From CAVVVS01 sp963751355 (GTDB lineage: Bacteria; Bacteroidota; Ignavibacteria; Ignavibacteriales; Ignavibacteriaceae): a DNA stretch of 43,698 nucleotides. The position numbers and the translations under genes were made by a program. Shown here in pieces: positions 15,025 through 24,385 of the stretch. The stretch is from contig CAVVVS010000138.1 of NCBI GenBank assembly GCA_963751355.1, forward strand, positions 1 to 43,698, in the 5' to 3' direction. Position 1 is the first letter of the stretch. The number at the start of each line of letters is the position of its first letter. Below the pieces are notes generated by a model. That model saw only the letters and a list, made by a program, of their open reading frames with translations, was not told the origin of the DNA and did not search any database.

Positions 15025-17688
15025 TTATTTGAGCAGCACTAACTTCTTGGTGGCTTTATAACTATTTTCCCCAACAAGATCATTTACCCATAATTGATAA
15101 ATATAAACTCCACTTGCCATATTACCTGCATTTAAATTTACATTGTACCTTCCTATAGTCCTTTCTTCATTATTGACCAATGTTGCAACTTCCCTTCCAA
15201 GGATATCGTAAATTTTTAATGTAACAATTCCATTCTTAGGTAGCTGGTAAGAAATCGTAGTTATTGGATTAAAGGGATTGGGGTAGTTCTGGTACATTTT
15301 GAATTCCTTTGGTATATCTATATTCTTCTCATCCTCAATATTTACTATTTTTATAGATGCATCATTTGAAGGTAAACTTTCACCTTGATCATATACCGCA
15401 GTAACCTGATAATAAAATTCGCCTACAAAAGAAATAGCCTCAACATAAGTGGTTGTATATGCATCAACTGAGCCAACTTTTAATCCGCTGCTGCTTGCAC
15501 TGGTAACATTAGAACGATAAACATTATATGAAATTAACTGTGGACCTCCGGTTCCTTCAAATTCTCCCTCTAAAGAAAGAATATAAGAAGTTGTATCACT
15601 GCCCGAAGGTTCCGGATCATAAATTGAAACGCCTATAATGTAAGTACCGGCTAATAGATTTTCGTCGGAAATTTGTTCCGGCTCTGTAGCCCCTTCGGAA
15701 AAAGAATAGTTTATTATATCTCCTAATGAATCTAAAATATAAAGATCGCAATCAGATGTAAATCCATCAAGATATACCTGCAATCCATCCTGATATATTG
15801 TTACCTTATACAAATCTTCAATATCATCCTGTAGTTCAGCAATTACTAACTGACCATCATCATCAGTTTCTGCAATACCATTTACGGTAATAGACTGTTG
15901 ACCGGTTAATACTTGAGCTTGGGCCAGATTATTATTGGGTTCAACTTCTGAAATTTCCAACTTGGGTAAAGAAGGCTTAAAATCATGTTTAATATTTTGA
16001 AAGGATAACTTTTGCTTTAGTCTTTGAACATCTTGATTCAACTTAATTGTTTTATTATTGTCTCCATTACTATCAGTCAAAATTGCAATTAAATTTGTTG
16101 GGGGTGCCATCTCTTCCCCGGCAGTTGGGGCAATCCAGGTTAATTCTACGTATCCCAGACTTTCTGCTACCCTAAATGCATTGTCCTTTGTTTTACTTTT
16201 CCCATCGGGATTTTGTACTGTTACATTTTGCCAGCCTATGGGCGCAGTTGAGGAAATATCAATATTTACTTTAATTTGTTTAGAATTTATAACATCCACA
16301 TTATATACAGTAATTCCTCCGCCTTCGAAAATTATCGTTGCTCCGTTTACAAAATTTTCTCCGTCAATAATCACATCAAGGTTTGTAACTCCTTGAATTG
16401 ATGTGTTAGGTATTAAACTAAATATACTTGGTATAGATTGGTGTCCACCTTCCAATGCTCCTGTAAATACCTTTAATTCATATTCACCACTCGCGGCAAT
16501 TCTGAAATATGAGAATATATCTATTGTCGGACTTTGACTGCCAATATTATCAATTGCACTTACAACAATTCGATAGGTACTTGGATTTGGTAATTCAGTT
16601 TGTCCAACCATGCTTTTTGTCGGTAGGGAAATTGAAATTACTGAATTTCTTGCTCTTCCCGGTGCATCATCATTGGCACCTATTAAGAAATCTTCAGGAT
16701 CATATAATTCGACTATTGGATTTAAGCTGCTATCTTTAGCATTAACAACAATATTGAGAAATTGCCCGGGATTAGCCTGAAACAAATATGAATTCCTTTG
16801 TCTCTTACTATTAATTATACCCTCCTTCTGAGATATTGTCTTATTTTCATCTTCTTCACTGATTACAATTTCGGTCTGATCATAGCCGCCGCCGCTTTCA
16901 AGCCTTACATAGAATGATCCTGCTGATTCATCGTCAGGTCTAACGTCATAACCTCTTCCTAAAAATCTATAAAATCCTTCCTGATTTAATTCCATTTTTA
17001 TCAAGGCAGCATCACTAAGTATTGAAGTAATATCATCACCAAATCCGCTTTCATTGGCTCCCATGCGTGCACCATCAGGTGCAATTAATTCTAGAAACGG
17101 ATCTATTGGTGTTTCAGGAGCTTTTGACCGCCGCATAGTTATTGTTGTATAATTAACCTTTGATAATGCTCCAATATCTTCACGTACTTCATCTGTAAAA
17201 ACATTTAATGCTAATATAGCATCCACTAAAGCTGATGGCACTGCAGTAATACGCACATATCGGGCTGAGGTTAATCCGCTGGCTGAAAGATTGAAATCAT
17301 TATCCCCCGATATGGTTGAGCCAATCGGTATAAATGTATCTTGGAAAGGAGTATTACTTACAGCAACATTATAATTTCCTTCTGAAGAGTATATTCTAAA
17401 ATCATTTCCGTCACCATCTACTATTTCCTGCCCTGAACCCATATCCAATATAATTGTATAAATATCACCCGAATTTGTATTAACGGGTAATGAAGCACTA
17501 ATTTGATCTCTTATTCCGAGTACTGCAGCTACACCTAGTTGTGGAGTGATTATTAAAGAGGCTGGTATGGGGACTTGGGTAAAATCAATTACTGTACCTT
17601 TTGCAGGATTGGTAATTTGAGGTGTTCGTGCAGTAGGGGTGGTAATATCTATAATAGGATTTGGATCAACGGCTCTGATTGGAGCCAT
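15025..17688 (-). CDS. C-terminal part of a giant secreted SBBP/PPC/IPT protein with T9SS sorting domain
   Basis: 887 residues from the first ATG. Contains two pre-peptidase C-terminal (PPC)-like domains (about 195-265, with PFLELIAPDGARMGANESG; and about 575-705, with EPNNNLAQAQVLTG...DLYILDSLGD), an IPT/TIG domain (about 420-505, DVIIDGENFVNGATIIFEGG), a fibronectin-like segment, and a T9SS type A domain (about 803-887, YPNPFNPITTISYQLP...KKLVLLK). There is no signal peptide. The same frame continues upstream of this ATG (...FTNLSLVSQNAVAVLIPPTN) back to about 17765, where it should join the SBBP gene at 17721-20585. So this is the 3' part of one gene split by a frameshift. Confidence 0.8.
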   Translation of the reverse strand: MAPIRAVDPNPIIDITTPTARTPQITNPAKGTVIDFTQVPIPASLIITPQLGVAAVLGIRDQISASLPVNTNSGDIYTIILDMGSGQEIVDGDGNDFRIYSSEGNYNVAVSNTPFQDTFIPIGSTISGDNDFNLSASGLTSARYVRITAVPSALVDAILALNVFTDEVREDIGALSKVNYTTITMRRSKAPETPIDPFLELIAPDGARMGANESGFGDDITSILSDAALIKMELNQEGFYRFLGRGYDVRPDDESAGSFYVRLESGGGYDQTEIVISEEDENKTISQKEGIINSKRQRNSYLFQANPGQFLNIVVNAKDSSLNPIVELYDPEDFLIGANDDAPGRARNSVISISLPTKSMVGQTELPNPSTYRIVVSAIDNIGSQSPTIDIFSYFRIAASGEYELKVFTGALEGGHQSIPSIFSLIPNTSIQGVTNLDVIIDGENFVNGATIIFEGGGITVYNVDVINSKQIKVNIDISSTAPIGWQNVTVQNPDGKSKTKDNAFRVAESLGYVELTWIAPTAGEEMAPPTNLIAILTDSNGDNNKTIKLNQDVQRLKQKLSFQNIKHDFKPSLPKLEISEVEPNNNLAQAQVLTGQQSITVNGIAETDDDGQLVIAELQDDIEDLYKVTIYQDGLQVYLDGFTSDCDLYILDSLGDIINYSFSEGATEPEQISDENLLAGTYIIGVSIYDPEPSGSDTTSYILSLEGEFEGTGGPQLISYNVYRSNVTSASSSGLKVGSVDAYTTTYVEAISFVGEFYYQVTAVYDQGESLPSNDASIKIVNIEDEKNIDIPKEFKMYQNYPNPFNPITTISYQLPKNGIVTLKIYDILGREVATLVNNEERTIGRYNVNLNAGNMASGVYIYQLWVNDLVGENSYKATKKLVLLK

Positions 17689-17720
17689 TCCCTGCGGAAA
17701 TCCTGAATTTGTAGGGGGTA

Positions 17721-20585
17721 TTAGAACAGCAACTGCATTCTGAGATACAAGTGACAGGTTGGTAAATTTAAAAGAGCAGTTTGAGCAACCTTAACTTCCA
17801 TTTCGTGAATCATTCCCTTTCCTGAAAGGAGTTGCGGCCGGGGAGCTGAGTGATTGAAGAGAATATCCTGCCTTGTAGCACGTAAAGAGTCGATATATGG
17901 AGGTCCTACAGGTGGAAAAATCCTCTTTAATGGAGCTCCGACATTTCCTGCCAGGTGGATCTGAAATGGAGAAGGCCACGGCCCTGGAGAATCAGATTTT
18001 GCCCATACTTTAATTGTGTATGTTCCATCTTTAATTACATCAAATTGCATTCCGGCATTCCCGATTCCCAGATTATGAATTTCAAATGGCGGAATATAAA
18101 CCAAATCAGGATCATATACTGCCAGATCAAGATAAAGCGGTGCAAAACCAAATCTTGTGTTTATAACCCGCAGTCCTACTCTGCTATCGGTTTGTCTGCC
18201 TTCAAATGTAAATGAAATTGTATCGTTCTGATTAAGTAAAAACTGGGGCAATATTTGCTGAGTGGAAGGTGAAAGTAATGGAGGGAATACCGGCGGTCCG
18301 CCAATCACAACTTTATCATAAATAAGATCGTTTATTCCACCGGCTCCTACACATACAATGAATGCATCCCCAGGTCCGTTAAGACTCGACTGAAATGCAT
18401 TCCTTACAGGAAAGTCAGCTGATTCTGTTGATCCTGTTATGTAGGCATTTCCGTTTATATCCACCGCAATACCTTCTCCATCGTCTTCTTTGCTGCCACC
18501 TATAAAAGTCGAATAGACCAATGATTCTGTCCCGGTCTTTGAAAGATCAAATTGAGAAAAGAAAGCATCTGATTTTCCACCATCAAGTTTTGCAAGTTCT
18601 TCTCCTCCGCCAAATTCGTTTTGAAAAGCATTCTTTCTTGGGAAGTCTGCCGAAAATGTTAATCCTGTCAAATAAGCCATATCATCTTTACCGATAATAA
18701 TATCTTTAGCTTCATCATATTCATTACCCCCCAAAAAACTGGAGAATAAAATAGTCCCTTGTGAATTTAATTTCATTACAAACGCATCCTGAAAACCTCC
18801 ACCGTAACTTGTTTGAAAAGCATTATTTGTTACTGGAAAACTTCCAACAACTTGTGTTAAATATGTCTCACCTGTAATGTATATATTATCTTTGGAATCC
18901 AGATCAATGCCACTTGCTTTGGCTGAAGCGCTAATGACTAATGAATCAACAAGAGCCGATCCTGTTTTATTTAGAACGATTATAGATATTTCACCGTTAG
19001 GATTGGTTTCAGTATAATCATTTTTTAATATATATGAATTACCATCTGAATTAACCGAGATTACATTTAAATAATAAGTGGATTCGCCAAGAAGTGTGGA
19101 AAATAAGAGACTCCCGGAAGAAGTGAATGCGGTAACAAAAATTTCTTCTACTTCACTTATATAATCCTTATAAGACCCGGGAGTTAAGGGAAAAATAGTA
19201 TTATGTTTATCATCGAAATAGCTTGAATTGGTAAATCCTGTCACATATGTTTGACCATTCGGAGTAACAGTCAAGTCGATAGGAGCATCCCGTTCCCAGC
19301 TCCCTAAATAAGTTGAGAATATTAATCCATTACCTTGCTGATTTAATTTTGTCACAAATGCATCTCCGTTAAACAAAAATACATCGGTCGAATCCAAAAT
19401 TGTAGATTGCACAGCTGCAAGTACTGGAAAATTCTCAGATATAGTCTCCCCGGTTACTACTGCAAAACCATCGGAATCCACTCCAATCCTTTTGGGATAT
19501 TCCCATTTACTCCCTCCCAAATAGGTAGAATAAATTATTTGTGTTCCTTCACTATTCATTTTTGTTACAAAAACGTCCCCATTGGATGTGCCGCCATTAA
19601 AACTACTTTGATATGAACTTTTAGTGGGAAAATCTAATGACTGAGTAGAACCTGTAACGTAAATATCTCCGTTAATATCTGCAGCAATACTGAATCCTCC
19701 ATCACCTTTACTTCCCCCTAAGTATGTTGAATAAACCAGTTCCGGATCAATGACCAGCGGTTTACTTTTATCATAACCATCAACTTTGAAAGTAACAAGT
19801 GATTCATTATCCAGCTTATAATTTCCGTCAACAGTTATTCTTTTATTATTTCTTTCCTGATATATATTCGGTAACTTTAACATCACTTCATCGCTACTCG
19901 TAGTTTTCAAAATAAGGTTTCCAGCTTTATCAAACCTTATATCCTGTGCTCCTTCAAAACCTAATTTTATAATTTCAGGATCTGTTCCGGGTTTAACTAT
20001 AAAGTCATATTCTAATTGTTGCTGCTTGCCGTAGTAGATCAGATCAATACCGGAATAGATATCTTTATATTGAATTTCAGCATAATTTGGAATATCGATT
20101 CTCCAGTTCTTTGAATCTTTCCCCATTATATAATTACTTCTGCTAACTAAATTTTCTTTGCCAGATATTTTGGATACTGGATTACAACCGACAAATTTTA
20201 TTTTCAATACAGATAATTTTTCACCTTCTCTATTCTCATCAGATGTAATATTTTTCCCATTTGAGTTGAGATTTTTATTGTTAGTCTTTTCTGAATGTAA
20301 TTTTAAAATTGCTTCAGACTGTGTTAAGAAAAGAGAATATCCAAACCCGCGAGATAAAAACTTCACTTGATCATTAACCTGCCCTATGTTTGGTTCAAAA
20401 AACATAGGAATCTTGCCAAATCTGGATATTGAGGAATAATTATCCGGACATTTCTTTTGGTTGACATAACCGGTTGAAAATTGATTATGATCTCCGCCTC
20501 TAAAAATAATTATCGATAACAGGAATAAAGAAGAGATAATATATATTAGTCTTCTTTTATAGGGATATTTTTTTAATGTGATCAT
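17721..20585 (-). CDS. N-terminal part of the giant SBBP beta-propeller protein (frameshifted)
   Basis: 954 residues from MITLKKYPYK, chosen because GGTGGAGGACATA precedes it; an earlier in-frame ATG at 20630 has no ribosome site. Signal anchor/peptide at about 10-32 (LIYIISSLFLLSIIIF). About 60-285 is a DUF7948-like domain (FFEPNIGQVNDQVKFLSRGFGYSLFL...VDGNYKL). About 290-750 holds SBBP repeats (STYLGGSKGDGGFSIAADINGDIYVTGSTQS and similar), which fold as a beta-propeller. The last ~14 residues (PTCHLYLRMQLLF) are out of frame: removing one base step in AAATTTAAAA near 17764-17773 continues into the 887-residue frame with the T9SS signal. Without it this half could not be exported by T9SS. 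Confidence 0.8.
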   Translation of the reverse strand: MITLKKYPYKRRLIYIISSLFLLSIIIFRGGDHNQFSTGYVNQKKCPDNYSSISRFGKIPMFFEPNIGQVNDQVKFLSRGFGYSLFLTQSEAILKLHSEKTNNKNLNSNGKNITSDENREGEKLSVLKIKFVGCNPVSKISGKENLVSRSNYIMGKDSKNWRIDIPNYAEIQYKDIYSGIDLIYYGKQQQLEYDFIVKPGTDPEIIKLGFEGAQDIRFDKAGNLILKTTSSDEVMLKLPNIYQERNNKRITVDGNYKLDNESLVTFKVDGYDKSKPLVIDPELVYSTYLGGSKGDGGFSIAADINGDIYVTGSTQSLDFPTKSSYQSSFNGGTSNGDVFVTKMNSEGTQIIYSTYLGGSKWEYPKRIGVDSDGFAVVTGETISENFPVLAAVQSTILDSTDVFLFNGDAFVTKLNQQGNGLIFSTYLGSWERDAPIDLTVTPNGQTYVTGFTNSSYFDDKHNTIFPLTPGSYKDYISEVEEIFVTAFTSSGSLLFSTLLGESTYYLNVISVNSDGNSYILKNDYTETNPNGEISIIVLNKTGSALVDSLVISASAKASGIDLDSKDNIYITGETYLTQVVGSFPVTNNAFQTSYGGGFQDAFVMKLNSQGTILFSSFLGGNEYDEAKDIIIGKDDMAYLTGLTFSADFPRKNAFQNEFGGGEELAKLDGGKSDAFFSQFDLSKTGTESLVYSTFIGGSKEDDGEGIAVDINGNAYITGSTESADFPVRNAFQSSLNGPGDAFIVCVGAGGINDLIYDKVVIGGPPVFPPLLSPSTQQILPQFLLNQNDTISFTFEGRQTDSRVGLRVINTRFGFAPLYLDLAVYDPDLVYIPPFEIHNLGIGNAGMQFDVIKDGTYTIKVWAKSDSPGPWPSPFQIHLAGNVGAPLKRIFPPVGPPYIDSLRATRQDILFNHSAPRPQLLSGKGMIHEMEVKVAQTALLNLPTCHLYLRMQLLF

Positions 20586-20639
20586 TATGTCCTCCACCTT
20601 TAATTGTTGTAAAATTTTGTAAAATATCACAACAGCTTT

Positions 20640-20740
20640 TACCTTGGGAGAATCACAATAGATTTACTCGAGAGAATGTTTAAACCAGATGCTAAAACCT
20701 TCCTCTCAAGGTGGGTTTATTTTACATTTATAAGGTAAGG
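20640..20740 (-). promoter_or_regulatory. Possible structured 5' leader of the giant SBBP gene
   Basis: On the minus strand, ACCTTG pairs with CAAGGT, and inside it CTTGAGAG can pair with CTCTCGAG, enclosing GGAAGGTTTTAGCATCTGG. It lies 55-155 bp upstream of the start codon. It resembles a riboswitch-type leader in layout but matches no class I know. Folded by eye only. The rest of 20741-20937 shows nothing I can name. Confidence 0.25.
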
Positions 20741-20937
20741 ATGTAAACAACCAATGGCAATATTTTATTCATTTAAAGACTTAGATATAATCTTAAACTA
20801 CATTTTTCTGTTCCTCTTTAAGAAATCCTTAACCTAAGATTTATACCTGAAAGAGGACAGACAGGTATTGTGCTTTTATTGGTGATTGAAGAGCTTTTTA
20901 GTTAAGATTAATATTGAGTAAAACATTTGCGGAAATA

Positions 20938-21035
20938 ATTATAAACCCACTTTACTTAAACAAGAGCATCAGTTCATCTGCCCCGCCAAATTACTTTTTA
21001 ACATAATAATCTACTTATTGTTTTATTTGGCAGGG
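20938..21035. repeat. Hairpin-ended repeat, copy B
   Basis: Second copy of 13123-13221 (AAACCCACTTTACTTAAACA; CCCCGCCAAAT...ATTTGGCAGGG). It joins abruptly at 21035/21036 to the duplicated gene fragment that follows. Confidence 0.65.
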
Positions 21036-21145
21036 CATCGCTGGTCCGAATATTCCTCGAGTAAATTTTTAGAAGCTAATACTCTTAGAATTAAACTTGT
21101 ACAAAAGATGAATAAAAAGATAATTAATCGAACTAAGTCTTTCAT
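21036..21145 (-). pseudogene. Truncated second copy of the 85-residue membrane protein
   Basis: The minus strand reads MKDLVRLIIFLFIFCTSLIL then RVLASKNLLEEYSDQR, matching the first 36 residues of the gene at 9143-9400 with several substitutions. It then breaks off at the junction with the hairpin repeat. The upstream 160 bp are also homologous to 9401-9550. Confidence 0.75.
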
Positions 21146-21270
21146 TATAGTTGTTCCCCTTTTAACATTTGCCAACTTATTTTGATGATGGTTTCAATTT
21201 ATAATGAAAGGATTAATTTTGCAAGAAATCGGAAAGTAAAATTTTCAAAAAATGGATTTGCAGTAAAAAA

Positions 21271-21307
21271 GAGATGGAGGAGAAGATTAGGATGGGGAGG
21301 GAGAATT
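21271..21307. repeat. Purine-rich dispersed repeat, copy 4
   Basis: GAGATGGAGGAGAAGATTAG then GATGGGGAGGGAGAATTAG. Part of the segment duplicated from the 9.3-9.55 kb region, 116 bp downstream of the 50-residue gene. Confidence 0.75.
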
Positions 21308-21333
21308 AGCCCAATTTTATTCCCAGAAGGTTG

Positions 21334-21373
21334 AAGTGTAAAATGCCGTCAACTTAAATTGCTATATTAGCGC
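21334..21373 (-). other. attC half-site (long type remnant)
   Basis: GTAAAATGCCGTCAACTTAA then ATTGCTATATTAGCGC matches the right arm of the long attC sites (GTAAAATGCTGTCAACTTAA, ATTGCCATGTTAGGC) with a decayed core. The left arm is absent. It lies 50 bp after the stop of the gene at 21423, the same position as in a cassette. Confidence 0.5.
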
Positions 21374-21422
21374 ATTTTTCAGATTTCATAATCTTTTTTA
21401 GTTATTACAACTGCTTATTCTT

Positions 21423-21575
21423 TTATGAAGATACTTTATTTTTTTCTTTGTATCCGAATAATCCAAATAGTGCAAACATTGCATACATTCCATAAAACTC
21501 CGGTGTATTTAATGCTGAGCCAAGTGAACCCAGTAAACCTAAAAAGCCTAAGAAACCAAGCATATTAAGTTTCAT
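21423..21575 (-). CDS. 50-residue DUF3796-like membrane protein
   Basis: MKLNMLGFLGFLGLLGSLGS then ALNTPEFYGMYAMFALFGLF and GYKEKNKVSS. The repeated GFLG/GLF pattern with PEFYGMY resembles small DUF3796-type two-helix membrane proteins. AAGGGAA precedes the ATG. It has an attC half-site downstream, so it reads as an isolated cassette left on the far side of the giant SBBP gene. Role unknown. Confidence 0.55.
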   Translation of the reverse strand: MKLNMLGFLGFLGLLGSLGSALNTPEFYGMYAMFALFGLFGYKEKNKVSS

Positions 21576-22020
21576 TGTAATTCCCTTTTTTGTGATGGAT
21601 TATTATTTGTTTTTTTATAGACGTCTTATAACTCATCTTGCAACATTTATTTATATTTCAATTTATTTTACAAAAATTTTCCCAGATTTTTTGAAATATT
21701 TTTTTTTATAGAGATATTTCTATTTCTTTTATCAAGATTAACACAGCTCCACCGCACCACTCCCATCAACACAAAACATGACGCAATTCTTAATCTAATT
21801 TTTACTTATAGAATCCACACAGGGATAAACAGAATGGCTGGGATGAAGAGAAATTACCCCATTTTTCCCCAGACCTCATTGTAGTTGCCTACAAATATCT
21901 ACGACCATTTCAAATTATATTGAAAAAATTTATTTTCCAAGATAATTCTTTAAAAAGGAAAAATTTTCATTTGTATTGAATTCAGAAATAAGCTATGAAA
22001 ATTCAGAGGTATTTATCATT
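21576..22020 (-). other. Intergenic region without a gene
   Basis: 445 bp of AT-rich DNA. I find no open frame, core site or hairpin I can support. Confidence 0.5.
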
Positions 22021-22023
22021 TAA

Positions 22024-22053
22024 AAAAATCCCGGATTGAAATTCCGGGATTAT
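22024..22053 (-). terminator. Intrinsic terminator of the subtilisin-like gene
   Basis: On the minus strand AATCCCGGAA-TTTCAA-TCCGGGATT is followed by TTTTTT. It lies 30 bp after the stop of the gene at 22081. Confidence 0.85.
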
Positions 22054-22080
22054 ATTTAATAATAAGCAATTTATGTTGAA

Positions 22081-23433
22081 TTATTGCATTACAGCTTTAT
22101 ATGCATTAACCCTTCCTTGTCCATAATAATCATCATTGCCGGGTTTTCCCAGATCATCTGCAGAGGAACGTAAGATAGCTTCTACTTTTGCCGGACTAAG
22201 TGATCCTCCATGTGATTGAATTATTAATGCTGCAACACCTGCAACGTGGGGTGCAGCCATACTTGTACCATCTGCCCAAGTATATGAGCCTGTTCCATAA
22301 CTTGGACTTAAAATCATATCATAATACCAATAACCATTTGGGTATAATAAATCATTACCTCCCGGAGCTGCAAAAGTAATTAAAGACTGTCCATAATTGG
22401 TATACTCAGCGGGATCGTCAAAGTTTGTCCCGCCATATGCAAACCCCGTTGGACCGGTTGCTGATACACAAATTACATGCTGAATCTCTGCAGGCTCTGA
22501 TACATACATATACGCATGATCAAAATCAATCGCATCATTACCTGCAGCAACTATAACAGTTACTCCTTTTTGATATGCATAATTGATTGCCGATCCAAGA
22601 GCATTTATAAGTTTGGCTGCTTCATTAGAATTTCTGGGAAAAACTGCACCAAGGCTCATATTAATAATATCTGCGTTTGCTTCGTTGGCGGCATAAAGTA
22701 TAGCTGAAATAATTGCATCAAAAGAACCAGATCCCTCATGCAAGGCTTTTATTGCAATAATAGTTGCATGAGGAGCTATTCCTATAGTTCCGATACCATT
22801 GTCTTCAGCAGCAATAATTCCAGCAACATGTGTAGCATGCCAAAAAGTGCCTACATCCTCGTTAAAATTAAATCCGGGCACAAAAGATTTTGAGGCGGCT
22901 ACATCTATATTATCTTTTAAATCAATATGATTACTGGCAATACCGCCATCAATTACAGCAACTCTAACATCCTGACCTGTAAACCCTGCGTCCCACGCCT
23001 CGGGTGCTTGAATTGCCTGCGGAGCCCATTGATAAGCCCAGAAAGATTCGTCACTTCCAATTGACTGTTCAGTAACATTCTGTTCCGGTTTCACCCATTG
23101 AACTAGCAAATCACGGGTCACCGATTTAATCCCTTTTTTCTTTTCAAGCGAGGCTGCTTTTTTATCTGTTAAGTTACTTACCTTCGCAACTTTAATTTCG
23201 GGATGAATAATATCAACAACACCACCGGATTCTTTAACAACATTTAAAAAATCGTTATCGCTAGAAGTATATTGAACAACAAAATAATCCGCTGTAGGGA
23301 AATTTACTTTTGCAAGCTGTGAGACTGTCTTTGCATCCTGATTCTCTGTTGAACTAACAGGAGGCATTTCATTGCAACTGTAAAATAATAAAACACTAAA
23401 AAGAACGATAGAAAAAATAATTAATTTTTTCAT
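22081..23433 (-). CDS. S8 family (subtilisin-like) serine protease lipoprotein
   Basis: 450 residues. A lipoprotein signal with lipobox LFYSC puts the acylated Cys at 20. About 45-112 is an inhibitor-I9-like propeptide (YFVVQYTSSDNDFLNVVKES). The catalytic domain has D162 (VAVIDGGIAS), H199 (WHATHVAG), oxyanion N299 (VIVAAGND) and S391 (DGTSMAAPHVAG), all intact. It should be an active surface- or periplasm-anchored protease. GGAGGGCAGCT precedes the ATG and an intrinsic terminator follows, so it is a monocistronic gene. It has no T9SS domain, unlike many secreted proteins here. Confidence 0.93.
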   Translation of the reverse strand: MKKLIIFSIVLFSVLLFYSCNEMPPVSSTENQDAKTVSQLAKVNFPTADYFVVQYTSSDNDFLNVVKESGGVVDIIHPEIKVAKVSNLTDKKAASLEKKKGIKSVTRDLLVQWVKPEQNVTEQSIGSDESFWAYQWAPQAIQAPEAWDAGFTGQDVRVAVIDGGIASNHIDLKDNIDVAASKSFVPGFNFNEDVGTFWHATHVAGIIAAEDNGIGTIGIAPHATIIAIKALHEGSGSFDAIISAILYAANEANADIINMSLGAVFPRNSNEAAKLINALGSAINYAYQKGVTVIVAAGNDAIDFDHAYMYVSEPAEIQHVICVSATGPTGFAYGGTNFDDPAEYTNYGQSLITFAAPGGNDLLYPNGYWYYDMILSPSYGTGSYTWADGTSMAAPHVAGVAALIIQSHGGSLSPAKVEAILRSSADDLGKPGNDDYYGQGRVNAYKAVMQ

Positions 23434-23653
23434 AGCTGCCCTCCAAACTATTGTTAAAAAATAAAATTAGTAAATGAATTTTAGAAAAGAACGGGAGACA
23501 AAAAAAATTTATTTCCCTGCACCCCCTAAAACCAATCAGTTTTAGTTAATAATAATTACAAATCTTTTGCTTGAAAATCAAGAAATATTATCCTTCGCTT
23601 ATAAATGGAGATACAAATTAAATATAGGCGGGGCGTTCAGGTGCGGTTAATAT

Positions 23654-24259
23654 TTAATAACTAAAGTAATCATTTTTTTCAATCAAACTATAACTAAATC
23701 TATTCCCAAAACATTTCAAACTCTTTTCACACAAGCCAATCAACTCCCCAAAATCTTCCGCGTCCTTAAACACCTGGCACCCCGCCGAAAACCTATTTAC
23801 ATAATTCACTATCCCCCACTTACTTGCCCTATGAATATTTATCCCAAACAATCCCCATTCAGCTGATGATTCATCATAATCATATTTATCATCCCGGTTT
23901 GCATCTCTGTAAACTTTCACATTCCCGGTTTGTATTAAAGCTTTATATTTTCCTTTATGCAGCCCTAACCTCCAGCAACCAAGGTATTGACCCGGAGCAA
24001 GAATAGCAGTTCCTTTTTTATATAATGGATACCTTAAATAATAAAGCCCCGGATCTGTTGTAACCGGCCAGCAGTGATACCTCTGTTCTCCGGAATCATC
24101 TTTGTAGAAACAGTAAATCCAATCGTTGAACCGGTTGGGATTCATATCATTGGTCCTAATTCCGCCAATATTGAGATTGTAAGGAATTCCGTTTTCGAAG
24201 ATTTTGTGGTTTTTTTTCTCTAGTACTTTTAGGATATCTTTTAATTCGGGCTGGTTCAT
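23654..24259 (-). CDS. Phage-type YkuD-like (L,D-transpeptidase-fold) protein, probable lysis/peptidoglycan enzyme
   Basis: 201 residues with no signal peptide. GLFGINIHRAS followed after about 14 residues by NRFSAGCQVF gives the H...S-x-G-C catalytic pattern of YkuD-type enzymes; this variant with IHR and SAGCQV is the form I associate with phage proteins annotated as peptidoglycan-acting. RDANRDDKYDYDESS is a possible calcium-like acidic loop. It lies downstream (same strand) of holin- and spanin-like genes, which supports a lysis role. No convincing ribosome site is near the ATG. It could also be a bacterial cell-wall enzyme. Confidence 0.6.
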   Translation of the reverse strand: MNQPELKDILKVLEKKNHKIFENGIPYNLNIGGIRTNDMNPNRFNDWIYCFYKDDSGEQRYHCWPVTTDPGLYYLRYPLYKKGTAILAPGQYLGCWRLGLHKGKYKALIQTGNVKVYRDANRDDKYDYDESSAEWGLFGINIHRASKWGIVNYVNRFSAGCQVFKDAEDFGELIGLCEKSLKCFGNRFSYSLIEKNDYFSY

Positions 24260-24385
24260 AAATATATTCGGAAATGATTAAAAAATTTTCCCCTTTGTGT
24301 TTTTAATTACAGGTTAATTAATACATGGATAATTTTTCTGAAAAAGTCTTGACTATAATTTTTCTATTCGTATCTTGCATATAAG

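Noticed and set aside
17791..17979. 62-residue minus-strand open frame inside the giant SBBP gene
   Set aside because: Shadow frame; the SBBP frame through this stretch keeps the propeller-type sequence and the shift point is further downstream at 17764-17773.
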